From assembly GCF_002866925.1 (NCBI RefSeq), contig NZ_PKUQ01000012.1, positions 1 to 64,000 on the forward strand: 64,000 bases of DNA, given 5' to 3'. The stretch's first letter is position 1. Every line of letters starts with the position of its first letter. The notes under the pieces are model-generated. The model ran no database searches. It had not been told where the DNA came from and saw nothing but the letters and a program-made list of their open reading frames with translations. This stretch comes from Cohaesibacter celericrescens (GTDB lineage: Bacteria; Pseudomonadota; Alphaproteobacteria; Rhizobiales; Cohaesibacteraceae). The translations under genes and the position numbers were made by a program. Shown piece after piece: positions 35,385-45,158 of the stretch.

Positions 35385-36256
35385 GTGTCAAACCCAAGCA
35401 GCCGTGCCGCATTGCCCTTGATGATGTCCTCGCGCAGTTCGTCGCGGATGGCAATTTTCTCAAAATCAGCCAACCAGCGTTCTGGCGTGATCATCGGCCA
35501 ATCCGAGCCGAACAGCACTTTTTTCTTGAGAATTGAGTTGCAGTAACGCACCAAAATGTCGGGGAAATATTTGGGAGACCAGCCGGACAGATCGATATAG
35601 ACATTGGGCTTGTGCTGGGCCACGGCCAAGGCTTCTTCCTGCCAAGGGAAAGACGGATGTGCGAGGATGATTTTGAGGTCGGGAAAGTCCACCGCGACAT
35701 CATCCATAAACATCGGATTGGAATATTTCAGGCGCATACCGTTGCCTCCGGGCATGCCGCTGCCAACGCCGGTTTGTCCGGTATGGAACAGCGCAATGCC
35801 GCCTTCTTCCTCAATCGCGTTATACAGATCATAGGCCATGCGATCATTGGGGTAAAAACCCTGCATGGTGGGGTGAAACTTAAAGCCCTTGATGCCGAAA
35901 TCACGCATCAGGCGCTTGGCCTCGCGCACGCCCATTTTGCCCTTCCACGGATCGATGGAGGCGAAGGGGATGAGCACATCGTCATTTTCGGACGCCAGCT
36001 CGGCGACTTCTTCATTGTTGTAGCGGCGATAACCGGTTTCTCGCTCGGCATCGACAGGAAAAATCACGGCGGCGATATTCTGCTCACGATAATGTTGCGC
36101 GGTTTGCGGCACCGTTGGTGGATGCTCCCACGGCGCACGGAAGTATTTCGCCATGGTGGACTGCAAATCATCATACCCATCATCGGTATGGCAACCGCAA
36201 GGTTCTTCGGCGTGGGTGTGGATGTCGATCGCCCGCACCTTTGTGATATCAACCAT
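35381..36256 (-). CDS. Amidohydrolase-fold hydrolase, candidate 4-hydroxyphenyl-beta-ketoacyl-CoA hydrolase
   Basis: A 291-residue amidohydrolase-2 family protein with a TIM-barrel metal site. His13 and His15 in DIHTHAEEP bind metal; later strands give ILAHPSFPWQ and the Asp of GSDWPMITPERW. It lies between the acyl-CoA synthetase (14 bases after its partner gene's start region) and the acyl-CoA dehydrogenase, with a four-base overlap to the latter. In Agrobacterium fabrum a CoA-dependent beta-oxidative deacetylation pathway for hydroxycinnamates is described in which, as I recall, such a protein hydrolyses the beta-ketoacyl-CoA. The same neighbourhood here supports that role, giving 4-hydroxybenzoate and acetyl-CoA. 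The family is certain, the substrate inferred. Confidence 0.75.
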   Translation of the reverse strand: MVDITKVRAIDIHTHAEEPCGCHTDDGYDDLQSTMAKYFRAPWEHPPTVPQTAQHYREQNIAAVIFPVDAERETGYRRYNNEEVAELASENDDVLIPFASIDPWKGKMGVREAKRLMRDFGIKGFKFHPTMQGFYPNDRMAYDLYNAIEEEGGIALFHTGQTGVGSGMPGGNGMRLKYSNPMFMDDVAVDFPDLKIILAHPSFPWQEEALAVAQHKPNVYIDLSGWSPKYFPDILVRYCNSILKKKVLFGSDWPMITPERWLADFEKIAIRDELREDIIKGNAARLLGFDT

Positions 36257-36270
36257 AGATCAGGCTCCTT

Positions 36271-38088
36271 TTAAAGTATCGTGACGGCAGGGTCTGCATC
36301 GTCATATAGGCGCTGAAAGAGCTCCGCCCGACGGGTCAGCACTTTGCGATAATTCAGGTTGCCCTTGGCGGTCATTTCCCCTTCTGGTAGCGAAGCGGGC
36401 TCAGACAACACTATGGCGCGGGAAATCAGAGATGAACTGCCCGCAATTTCGCGGGAGCGCTCCACCAGACGGCGGTGGATCTCACCCTGCAACAAAGCGC
36501 AGCGATAGGCTCCCTTGTCATCTTCCAGCGAGAAGCCTTCGCGCTCCAGCTCTGCCTTGTTGGCGAAGATCATCACGCCAATCTGCTCTCGGTCAGCTCC
36601 TGTTATGACCAAGTCAGAAGCCAATGGCGCAAGACAGGCCAGCATATCCAGCCGCAATTGGCCAGCGCGTACCCAGGTCCCCGTGAGTAATTTGAAGTCT
36701 TCAGAAATGCGGCCATCGAACTTCATGCCTTTGTCGATGTCATCTTTGTCAACAAACACCATGGCATCGCCGGTAATCAGATAGCCATCCTCATCAAAGG
36801 CAGAAGCAGTTTTGTCCGGGTCATTGAAGTAATTTTCAAATATACTGGGGCCAGAGACCCGCACTTCACACCGCAAATCGGCATCAGGCAGCAATTTAAC
36901 TGTCACACCATTGAGCGGCACCCCGACCACACCAGCGCGATCAATCGGCTCATGTTGCATGAGGCAAGCGGGTGCCGTCTCGGTCATGCCCCATGACGAG
37001 GTCATCAGCGGAATTTCCCCCTTGACCTCCATCGCCATTTTCTCAAACCCCTGCCAGATATCTTGAGGCAGAGAGGCACCGGCATAAAAGATCATATCCA
37101 GATCATCAAAGAAGCGCTGGCGCAAGCTTTCATCTTTTTGCAAGGCGTCCAGCAACATCGAAAACCCGACCGGCACATTAAAGCACAGCGAGCCTGTCAC
37201 CAGCGAGAGATTTTCAATGGTACGCTCGAACAGGCCTTTCACGGGCTTGCCATCGTCAATATAGAAGCTACCGCCATTGGCCAGCATCATATTGAAATTG
37301 TGAGAACCACCAAAAACGTGGTTCCAAGGCAGCCAGTCAACCACCCGCGGCGGTTTTTGGCGCAAGAAGGGCAACGCATCGGCGATCTGGGTCTGGTTCA
37401 CACACATCATCCGCTGGGTGGTTTCGACCCCCTTGGGGTTGGAGGTTGAACCGCTGGTCATCAGGATTTTGGCAACCGTATCCGGTGTTACCTTGGCAAA
37501 AGCCGTATCGATATCGACACTGGCATCCCCGCGTAGCAAGCTGGCAAAAGACGACACACGCGTATTATGCCCCGGACGCGAGGCGATAACATCAACGCCC
37601 TGCAAGGCATCAAGCGCCAGTGCTTCGGCATAATGGTCCGCATCAATCACATAAGCCATTTTGGGACGAACAAGCTCGATGGCATGGCGCAAGCGACCAT
37701 GAGCGCCGTGAATGAGCGAATATTGCTCGGCCACTGGCACCGTTGGCACACCGACATACTGCGCAGCCAGTGACAGCAGCCCATGGTCAAGGCCGTTGCC
37801 TGACATAATCAGTATGGGCGTGTCCTGACCCATGCCGCGCCCCAGAAGAGAAGCCGCAATCGCTCTGACTTTTTGCAACGTAGAAGCATAGCTCTCTTGG
37901 CGCCAACCTGCGCCACTGCGTTCAGCCAAAAAAACTCTGTCAGGCGCATCATTACTCCAGCGATGAAGCCAGTCGCCCGTTCTATCGACAACGTCGCCCA
38001 ATTTGTGGTTGGAGCGCAATAAGATAGTGCCGTCTGGCTGCTTTTCTTTCAGAACAGAATGCGGTTGAAAACCGGTTGTTACAGTCAC
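36271..38088 (-). CDS. fcs: Feruloyl-CoA synthetase-type acyl-CoA ligase
   Basis: A 605-residue AMP-forming ligase that activates an aromatic acid with ATP and coenzyme A. It has the P-loop MTSGSTSNPKGVETTQRMM near residue 220, the adenylate motif SSWGMTETAPACL near 360, the hinge region after TGDAMVF, and the C-terminal catalytic lysine in TAKGNLNYRKVL. Length and the DWLHRWSNDAPDRVFLAE start fit feruloyl-CoA synthases rather than short fatty acid ligases. It is in the middle of an operon with an enoyl-CoA hydratase and a dehydrogenase and sits near pobA-pca genes, so ferulate, p-coumarate or caffeate are the likely substrates. Confidence 0.82.
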   Translation of the reverse strand: MTVTTGFQPHSVLKEKQPDGTILLRSNHKLGDVVDRTGDWLHRWSNDAPDRVFLAERSGAGWRQESYASTLQKVRAIAASLLGRGMGQDTPILIMSGNGLDHGLLSLAAQYVGVPTVPVAEQYSLIHGAHGRLRHAIELVRPKMAYVIDADHYAEALALDALQGVDVIASRPGHNTRVSSFASLLRGDASVDIDTAFAKVTPDTVAKILMTSGSTSNPKGVETTQRMMCVNQTQIADALPFLRQKPPRVVDWLPWNHVFGGSHNFNMMLANGGSFYIDDGKPVKGLFERTIENLSLVTGSLCFNVPVGFSMLLDALQKDESLRQRFFDDLDMIFYAGASLPQDIWQGFEKMAMEVKGEIPLMTSSWGMTETAPACLMQHEPIDRAGVVGVPLNGVTVKLLPDADLRCEVRVSGPSIFENYFNDPDKTASAFDEDGYLITGDAMVFVDKDDIDKGMKFDGRISEDFKLLTGTWVRAGQLRLDMLACLAPLASDLVITGADREQIGVMIFANKAELEREGFSLEDDKGAYRCALLQGEIHRRLVERSREIAGSSSLISRAIVLSEPASLPEGEMTAKGNLNYRKVLTRRAELFQRLYDDADPAVTIL

Positions 38089-38134
38089 GAGTCAGACCCT
38101 CCCACGCCTTGTCATCACCAATTGCACTGCGCAT

Positions 38135-38902
38135 TTACCTGAATGTGGGTGCGCGTTTTTCAAGAAAAGCAGCAAGGCCTTCTTGTGCGTCTGGGCTGGT
38201 TTGTGTCAGGGCTGCACAAAGGCTTTCGGTGAACAATCCATCAGCTTTTGCCATATCTTCAATACGGCTGAGAGCCTGAATCATGATGTAGTTGGACAGC
38301 GGTGCATTCGAGGCAATCTTGCGGGCCAGATCCATCGCCATAGCTATCGCCTCTCCCTCGCCCACGCTGTAATGCGCCAAGCCAAGTGCAACACCTTCAT
38401 TGGCACCATATTTGCGACCGGTGAGCATCATTTCAATCATTCGGTCCGCACCCAGAATCCGACCGATACGAACGCTGGCGCCACCACCAACAAAAATGCC
38501 ACGACGGCCTTCAGGCAATTGAAAAATGGTGGATGATTCCGCAATACGCACATGCGAGCAGGCAGCCAATTCCAAACCACCGCCAATCACCGCGCCAAAC
38601 ATGGCAGAAATAACGGGCAATCCGCTATATTGGATGCGATCCATGACCTGATGCCAACCGCGTGAGTGACGCATGGTGCCTTCGGCATCACGCGCAACAT
38701 GTTCACTCAAATCCAGACCCGAGCAATAGTGGCCTGCGGTGCCGGTCAGCACGACAACTTTTGCATCTTCATGCGGTTTTGAAAAAAAGGCATCAATTGC
38801 GCCTAACAGCTCGTCGCTCATGGCGTTGCGTTTGGTCGGGCGGTTCATTGTCAAAACGGCAATGCCGTCCTGCACATCAACTTTTAAAAGAGGCTCACTC
38901 AT
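38135..38902 (-). CDS. Enoyl-CoA hydratase/isomerase (crotonase family), hydroxycinnamoyl-CoA hydratase candidate
   Basis: A 255-residue crotonase. The oxyanion hole is formed by HYCSGLDLSEH (about 63-73) and FGAVIGGGLELAA (about 104-116), and the catalytic Glu region reads LPEGRRGIFVGGG. The sequence is an ordinary hydratase; I do not see the distinctive segments of the hydratase-lyase that cleaves feruloyl-CoA to vanillin. Together with the SDR and amidohydrolase this favours a stepwise beta-oxidation-like route. It lies 46 bases upstream of the ligase and 12 bases after the SDR gene in the same operon. Confidence 0.82.
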   Translation of the reverse strand: MSEPLLKVDVQDGIAVLTMNRPTKRNAMSDELLGAIDAFFSKPHEDAKVVVLTGTAGHYCSGLDLSEHVARDAEGTMRHSRGWHQVMDRIQYSGLPVISAMFGAVIGGGLELAACSHVRIAESSTIFQLPEGRRGIFVGGGASVRIGRILGADRMIEMMLTGRKYGANEGVALGLAHYSVGEGEAIAMAMDLARKIASNAPLSNYIMIQALSRIEDMAKADGLFTESLCAALTQTSPDAQEGLAAFLEKRAPTFR

Positions 38903-38914
38903 GCGGCTTTTCCT

Positions 38915-39679
38915 TTAACGCGGAGGCAATCGGACTGCACCGTCAATGCGGATTGTCGTGCCGTTCAAATATGGATTGGAAATTATCTGTTCGGCCAGCA
39001 GCGCATATTCATCCGGCAGGCCCAAACGATCAGGAAAGGGAATATTTTGGGTGATTTCAGCGGTCACCGCTTGAGGCAGGCCTTCCATCATAGGGGTGTT
39101 GAACAACCCCGGTGCGATGGCCATCACACGCACCCCGAAGCGCGCAAACTCGCGCGCTGCTGGCAGGCACATAGAGGCAATAGCCCCTTTGGAGGCGGCG
39201 TAGGCAGATTGGCCCAATTGGCCGTCTTGATAGGCAACGGATGAGGTGTTGATGATCACACCGCGTTCGCCACCATCCTGCGGCTCCATCTCGATCATGC
39301 GGCGGGCCGCATGGGTCATGACATTGTAGGAGCCGTAAAGATTGACCTTGAGGGTTTTGTCAAACAGATCAAAGGAGGTCTTCCCTTCACGGCCAACAAT
39401 GCGCGCGGCAAAACCAACACCAGCACATGAGATTGCAATGCGCGGAGCGGCGCCGAAATGGGCCTCCACTTGCTCAAACGCCTTGTTGACAGCAGCCTCA
39501 TCGCTAACGTCGGCCTGCACCGCGATGCCGTCGATTTGTTCTGCTACGCTGGTGGCGCCTAGCAAGTTATAATCAAGGATCGCCACCTTTGCGCCTTGGG
39601 CGGCCAATCGTCGGGCGGTCGCGGCACCTAAGCCGCTGCCTCCGCCAGTCACGAGAGCAATCTGGTTGGCAATTTGCAT
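38915..39679 (-). CDS. Short-chain dehydrogenase, 3-hydroxyacyl-CoA dehydrogenase type
   Basis: A 254-residue NAD(P)-dependent SDR with the nucleotide motif VTGGGSGLGAA (10-20), the catalytic serine and tyrosine in NTSSVAYQDGQLGQSAYAAS with Lys in the following SKGA, and PGLFNTPMMEGLP. The sequence resembles type II 3-hydroxyacyl-CoA dehydrogenases, which use this fold. In the operon it follows dctM by 48 bases and precedes the hydratase by 12, fitting oxidation of the 3-hydroxy-3-arylpropionyl-CoA formed by hydration. Substrate is inferred from context. Confidence 0.82.
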   Translation of the reverse strand: MQIANQIALVTGGGSGLGAATARRLAAQGAKVAILDYNLLGATSVAEQIDGIAVQADVSDEAAVNKAFEQVEAHFGAAPRIAISCAGVGFAARIVGREGKTSFDLFDKTLKVNLYGSYNVMTHAARRMIEMEPQDGGERGVIINTSSVAYQDGQLGQSAYAASKGAIASMCLPAAREFARFGVRVMAIAPGLFNTPMMEGLPQAVTAEITQNIPFPDRLGLPDEYALLAEQIISNPYLNGTTIRIDGAVRLPPR

Positions 39680-39727
39680 TTTTCCATTCCTCTATTGAAA
39701 GGGTCTTGGCGGCGACAGATCGCCCGG

Positions 39728-41044
39728 TCAGTCTGGCAAAAGGAAGAGCGTGATGACGGGAAACAGCACCAGAAGGACGACCCGAACCAGATCGGAAGCG
39801 ACAAACCAGATCACGGCCTTGTAGGTTTCGCTCATTTTGGTTTTAGTTGCCATGGCATTGATAATAAAGAGGTTCATCCCCACGGGGGGCGTTATCAACC
39901 CCACCTCCACAACGATCAAAACCAAAATCCCGAACCAGATAGCGACATGTTCTTGGCTCATGCCAAAATCAAGCACACTGATGACCGGAAAGAAAATCGG
40001 AATGGTCAGCAAGATCATGCTGAGGCTATCCATCAGACACCCAAAGACCAAATAGAAGATCAGCACCAGTGTGAGTACAGTCCATGGACTAAACCCCTGA
40101 CTGACGACCCAACCGGACAATTCTTGAGGCACTTGGCTGAGAGCAAGGAAGCTGTTGTAGAAGCCCGCTCCGAGCACGATGAAGAATATCATCGCAGTGC
40201 TTGTCGCGGTTGCGATGATGCTGGCCTTGAGCACGCCCCAGTTCAGATTGCCGCGCACAAGCGCGATGAGGCCGGTCCCTGCCGCGCCGACGGATGCCCC
40301 TTCGGTCGGGGTAAACCACCCCAGATAAATCCCGCCGACGACCAGTCCGAAGACCAGCAACACCGGCCAAACATCCAGCAGAGCTTTCATCCGTTCGGAA
40401 TAGGGCACCGGCGCTTTTGTGCCAGCCGCCTTGGGGTATACGCGCACATAGATCGAGATGGTGATGATATAGCCAATGGCTGCGAGGATACCGGGAATGA
40501 ACGCTGCTAAAAACAGCTTGGCAATATTTTGCTCGGTCAGAATGGCATAAATCACCAGAATGACCGAAGGCGGAATGAGAATACCCAACGTGCCGCCAGC
40601 CGCCAATGTTGCGGTGGCAAAACCACCGGCGTAGCCATATTGGCGCAATTCAGGCAGAGCAACGCGGCTCATGGTGGCCGCTGTGGCAAGGGAGGAGCCA
40701 CAAATCGCACCAAAGCCAGCACAGGCCCCAACAGCGGCCATCGCCACCCCACCCTTGCGGTGACCGAGCCAACTTTCGGCGGCCTTGAACAATGAGGTAG
40801 ACATGCCAGACAGAGAGGCGAACTGCCCCATCAAAAGGAACATTGGAATGATGGTGAGAGAATAGCTTGAAAAGGTCGTATAGGTTTCGCTTTTCAATTT
40901 GGCCAGTACCATGGACGATCCACCCATGGCGAGATACAGCCCCCCTGCTCCACAGATCATCATCGCCAGTCCAATGGGTGCCCGCAAAAAAATCAGGACC
41001 AGCAAAACCGGAAAAGACAGATAGCCCAGTTCCAACATACTCAA
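39728..41044 (-). CDS. TRAP transporter large permease of the hydroxycinnamate operon
   Basis: A 438-residue DctM-type membrane protein with about twelve hydrophobic segments. It has ICGSSLATAATMSRVALPEL and GGTLGILIPPSVILVIYAIL, typical of the family. The start at 41044 overlaps the small permease stop by four bases. The gene directly after it, 48 bases on, is the SDR of the aromatic pathway, so transporter and catabolic genes form one operon. The TarPQM TRAP system of Rhodopseudomonas palustris carries p-coumarate and related acids, which is a fitting precedent. Confidence 0.9.
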   Translation of the reverse strand: MSMLELGYLSFPVLLVLIFLRAPIGLAMMICGAGGLYLAMGGSSMVLAKLKSETYTTFSSYSLTIIPMFLLMGQFASLSGMSTSLFKAAESWLGHRKGGVAMAAVGACAGFGAICGSSLATAATMSRVALPELRQYGYAGGFATATLAAGGTLGILIPPSVILVIYAILTEQNIAKLFLAAFIPGILAAIGYIITISIYVRVYPKAAGTKAPVPYSERMKALLDVWPVLLVFGLVVGGIYLGWFTPTEGASVGAAGTGLIALVRGNLNWGVLKASIIATATSTAMIFFIVLGAGFYNSFLALSQVPQELSGWVVSQGFSPWTVLTLVLIFYLVFGCLMDSLSMILLTIPIFFPVISVLDFGMSQEHVAIWFGILVLIVVEVGLITPPVGMNLFIINAMATKTKMSETYKAVIWFVASDLVRVVLLVLFPVITLFLLPD

Positions 41045-41625
41045 TGAACCGCTCCTTCAGTGTAGGGCAGATAGTGACGGCCGGTGATGATTTCAGCGAC
41101 GCGTGCATAGGCGCAATAGAGGCCGACAAAGGACGCAACAACAGCAGAGACAAAGCTGGCGGCATAGGCCCACCAAACGGGGAATTGCAACAGAAAGGTG
41201 GTTTCGCCGTAAGACATTTTACTTTCCATTCCGGCATAAAGGCGCCAGGTGATCAACAAAATGATGGCTGTGAGCACCACTTCCCAAAAGGCTTTGATGA
41301 GCCGGTTTTTAGCGGGCGATAATGTGGAGGTGAAAATATCGACTGTGGCATGCGCAGCATAAAGCTGACAAATCGGCAAGAAGGAAAAGATGGCAAAGGC
41401 AACACCGGCCTCGACGATTTCAAAATCACCGTTGATCGGGCTCACACCGGTTGCCAATAGCAGATCAGCCAAACCCTGAGACAGGCCTTCCAAAAGGGAA
41501 GAGTGCCCAAAGGTGTTCAGCCCGCGACCCAAGACGCTCATACAGGTCAGAAGGATCAGCGCGATAAGCACAATACCTCCAATGACCGCCATCGCTCGTG
41601 CGACACGCTCTACCCAATTTAGCAT
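41041..41625 (-). CDS. TRAP transporter small permease of the hydroxycinnamate operon
   Basis: A 194-residue DctQ-type subunit with four hydrophobic segments (about residues 10-32, 65-85, 105-127 and 145-168). It lies after the binding-protein gene, separated by a hairpin at 41651-41678, and overlaps the large permease gene by four bases. It is of normal length, a little longer than the minimal DctQ. There are no binding-site residues to read; its role follows from its partner genes. Confidence 0.88.
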   Translation of the reverse strand: MLNWVERVARAMAVIGGIVLIALILLTCMSVLGRGLNTFGHSSLLEGLSQGLADLLLATGVSPINGDFEIVEAGVAFAIFSFLPICQLYAAHATVDIFTSTLSPAKNRLIKAFWEVVLTAIILLITWRLYAGMESKMSYGETTFLLQFPVWWAYAASFVSAVVASFVGLYCAYARVAEIITGRHYLPYTEGAVH

Positions 41626-41650
41626 GACATTTTCTCCAGAAGACTATTTT

Positions 41651-41678
41651 GCTCTCGAGGAGTATTTCCCTCGAGAGC
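41651..41678 (-). terminator. Intercistronic hairpin after the TRAP binding-protein gene (hydroxycinnamate operon)
   Basis: Perfect ten-base arms, GCTCTCGAGG (41651-41660) and CCTCGAGAGC (41669-41678), with an 8-base loop, lie between the binding protein and the small permease. No U-tract follows on the minus strand, so protection of the upstream message is more likely than full termination. Confidence 0.7.
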
Positions 41679-41693
41679 CGTCTTGTCACCGCA

Positions 41694-42773
41694 TCATTTC
41701 GTATGCTTGGCGATCAAATCCGTCGCTTTGGACAGCAATCCGGTGCCATCAAGACCCTTGGCGTCCATTTCGGCCACCCAGTCTGTGGTGGTCTTTGCAG
41801 CAGCCGCTTTCCATTCTGCCACTTGATCCGGTGTCAGGTCGATAATGGTGTTGCCGCGATCCATCGCCGCTTTGCGCGGAGCAGCATCATCAGCCTGCAT
41901 TTGCTTGCCTGCAAAAGCAGAGAAATTCAAGCCGGAGTTGGCATCGATGACGGCTTTTAGGTCGTCAGGCAGTGCATTGTAGCGGTCTTTATTCATCGCA
42001 AGAACGAAGGTCGCTGTGTAAAGCGTGTCGTCACCGAATGTGGTGTGATTGGTGACCAGCTCCGAAACTTTGAGCGCGCCGGTGACCTCCCAAGGGATAA
42101 CCGTTGCGTCGATCACACCCTTGGACAAAGCTGCTGGCACGGCAGGAATCGGCATACCAATCGGCGTAGCACCAAGATTTTTGAACATTGCGTTGGTCAC
42201 ACGGGTCGGCGCACGAAGCTTGACCCCGTTGAGATCCTTAACGCTACGGATCGGCTCTTTTGAATGAATAAGACCCGGGCCATGCACCCACAAACCAAGC
42301 ACCTTGATCTCTTTGAAATCCTGATCAAGCATCAGCTCTTCACCCAGTTCCCAATAGGCTTTTGACACGGCCTCGGCATTGGTCATGGTGAAGGGCAATT
42401 CAAACACTTCAGTGCGCGAAAATCGACCCGGCGTATATCCTGGAAGCGTCCAGACGATATCAGCGATACCGTCAATGACCTGATCCATCAATTGTGGTGG
42501 TTTGCCACCCAACTGCATGGCAGGGAAATGCTGGATTTCGATCCGGCCACCGGATTCTTCCTGAATTTTTTTAATCCAGGGAATCAGAATATTTTGCGGC
42601 ACATTTGCCTGCTCGGGCAGGAACTGATGCATGCGCAATGTAACATCTGCAGCATTGGCATCAGTCGCAACCGCACCCATGGCCATAATAGAGATAGTGG
42701 CAGCACCAGCAAGACTGGTCATGCCCTTGAGTAAATTCGTCAGAATATTGCGTCTGTTTAGTGTTTTTTTCAT
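41694..42773 (-). CDS. TRAP transporter solute-binding protein, hydroxycinnamate/aromatic-acid type candidate
   Basis: A 359-residue periplasmic DctP-family protein. The N-terminus is long (MKKTLNRRNILTNLLKG then a hydrophobic stretch), cleaved after ANA near residue 42; the RR pair recalls a Tat signal but the motif is incomplete. The mature protein has LRMHQFLPEQANVPQNILIP, and the carboxylate-binding Arg is probably in VKLRAPTR. It is the first gene of the eight-gene operon, and its promoter region carries a copy of the element also found before pobA. Substrate: an aromatic acid, inferred from the operon. Confidence 0.88.
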   Translation of the reverse strand: MKKTLNRRNILTNLLKGMTSLAGAATISIMAMGAVATDANAADVTLRMHQFLPEQANVPQNILIPWIKKIQEESGGRIEIQHFPAMQLGGKPPQLMDQVIDGIADIVWTLPGYTPGRFSRTEVFELPFTMTNAEAVSKAYWELGEELMLDQDFKEIKVLGLWVHGPGLIHSKEPIRSVKDLNGVKLRAPTRVTNAMFKNLGATPIGMPIPAVPAALSKGVIDATVIPWEVTGALKVSELVTNHTTFGDDTLYTATFVLAMNKDRYNALPDDLKAVIDANSGLNFSAFAGKQMQADDAAPRKAAMDRGNTIIDLTPDQVAEWKAAAAKTTTDWVAEMDAKGLDGTGLLSKATDLIAKHTK

Positions 42774-42921
42774 CGAGTGTCTCCTCCCAGATCACTTGTG
42801 AATTTCCAGCATTTCCTCAAATAGCTGGCCGTAACTCAAATTATGCGTCTTTTTTTCAAGCCATTCTCACCATGAATTATCAATCCGGCGTTGTAAAATA
42901 ATAAAAATGACCATTTAGTTT

Positions 42922-42976
42922 CCCAAAATAGAAAGTAACAAGTCAGATCGTTGCTTTCGTTAGGCCATTTTCAAAT
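42922..42976. promoter_or_regulatory. Second copy of the pcaQ/pobA element, upstream of the TRAP-hydroxycinnamate operon
   Basis: CCCAAAATAGAAAGTAA at 42922-42938 and CCATTTTCAAAT at 42965-42976 match, with one mismatch and spacing of 43 rather than 42, the element at 43887-43940. GTCA in the spacer is shared as well. The right half overlaps the last codons of pcaQ. It sits about 150 bases upstream of the binding-protein start, a plausible LysR-type activator site. Confidence 0.6.
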
Positions 42977-43877
42977 CCTTGATCGCTTGGGTAATTGCCA
43001 AACGAAACATCCGTTCTGCGGGACTGGGTTCATTGTCCTGCCGCACCATCAGGCCCACCGGCCCTTTGGTTCCATCCATCTCAAATGGCAGCTGCACAAG
43101 GCGACCATCTTCTATTTCATTGGCAACAACTCCGGCCGATATGATCCAAATAGCATCGGTCTTGGCGACGTAAGCCCGACCAAATGCCCCTGAAACCGTC
43201 TCAATCCGATTAGGGATGTCGCCAACGCCATTTGCAATCAAAAATCTCTCCACCAATGGGCGTATAGCAGAGGCTGCCGATGGAAAAAGAACCGGCCAAT
43301 TGGTGAGCTGTGTTAAATCGGGATCGACCGTCATTGGGTGCTGCGGGCGCGCAACAAACACCACATGCTCATTATATAACTGGGTGAAGGAAATGCCCTG
43401 CATGGTATCGGGGGCACCAAGGCGGCCAATGACGAGATCCAATTCCCCTTGTCTTAACTGATTGATCAGGTAGCCATGCGGCCCGTCGGAAATGGTCAGC
43501 CTCACATCTTGCGTAATGGCATCGAGCTTTTCAACGGTGGCGGGCATCAGACTGGCAGCAACACTGGGCAAAGCCCCGACAGCTAACCTCGTTTTACCGC
43601 CGGACGACACTTGTTCTACGCCATACAAACCTTGCTGCAACGAGGCGACGCTCATTTCGGCAAAATGCAAAAAGACCTCCCCCTCCGTCGTCGGGGTTAC
43701 CCCTGCGCGGCTTCGGATCAACAATTGGGTATTGAGGATTTCCTCAAGCTCCTTGAGGGTTTTGGAAATAGCGGGCTGGGTCAAAAATTGCTTTTCCGCC
43801 GCTTTTTTCAGGCTCTTTTGGCGGCAAATTTCAACAAAACACTGGATGTGACGGAACTTGATACGGCGGTCTATCAT
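42960..43877 (-). CDS. pcaQ: LysR-family regulator PcaQ
   Basis: A 305-residue LysR-type activator closely resembling PcaQ, which induces protocatechuate (pca) genes in response to beta-carboxy-cis,cis-muconate. It opens MIDRRIKFRHIQCFVEICRQ, typical of PcaQ, with the helix-turn-helix in LKKAAEKQFLTQPAISKTLK (about 23-42). The effector domain runs from about residue 90, including ALPSVAASLMPATVEKL. It is divergent from pobA-pcaDCHG with about 110 bases between. Its flanks carry two copies of a probable LysR-type element. The name rests on sequence and on place; PobR-like function is less likely since PobR of this group is of other families. Confidence 0.85.
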   Translation of the reverse strand: MIDRRIKFRHIQCFVEICRQKSLKKAAEKQFLTQPAISKTLKELEEILNTQLLIRSRAGVTPTTEGEVFLHFAEMSVASLQQGLYGVEQVSSGGKTRLAVGALPSVAASLMPATVEKLDAITQDVRLTISDGPHGYLINQLRQGELDLVIGRLGAPDTMQGISFTQLYNEHVVFVARPQHPMTVDPDLTQLTNWPVLFPSAASAIRPLVERFLIANGVGDIPNRIETVSGAFGRAYVAKTDAIWIISAGVVANEIEDGRLVQLPFEMDGTKGPVGLMVRQDNEPSPAERMFRLAITQAIKDLKMA

Positions 43878-43886
43878 TTTTAATTG

Positions 43887-43940
43887 CCCAAAATGGAAAG
43901 TAAATCGTCAATTTAATCATTTTACATTCCATTTTCAAAT
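43887..43940. promoter_or_regulatory. Probable PcaQ operator between pcaQ and pobA
   Basis: An inverted repeat with 15-base arms, AAAATGGAAAGTAAA (43890-43904) and TTTACATTCCATTTT (43921-43935), matches at 14 of 15 positions around a 16-base spacer. It lies in the divergent promoter of pcaQ and the pobA operon. The whole 54-base element recurs at 42922-42976. Confidence 0.7.
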
Positions 43941-43955
43941 AATCACTATTGGTAA

Positions 43956-45157
<1,202 letters not shown>

Positions 45158-45158
<1 letters not shown>

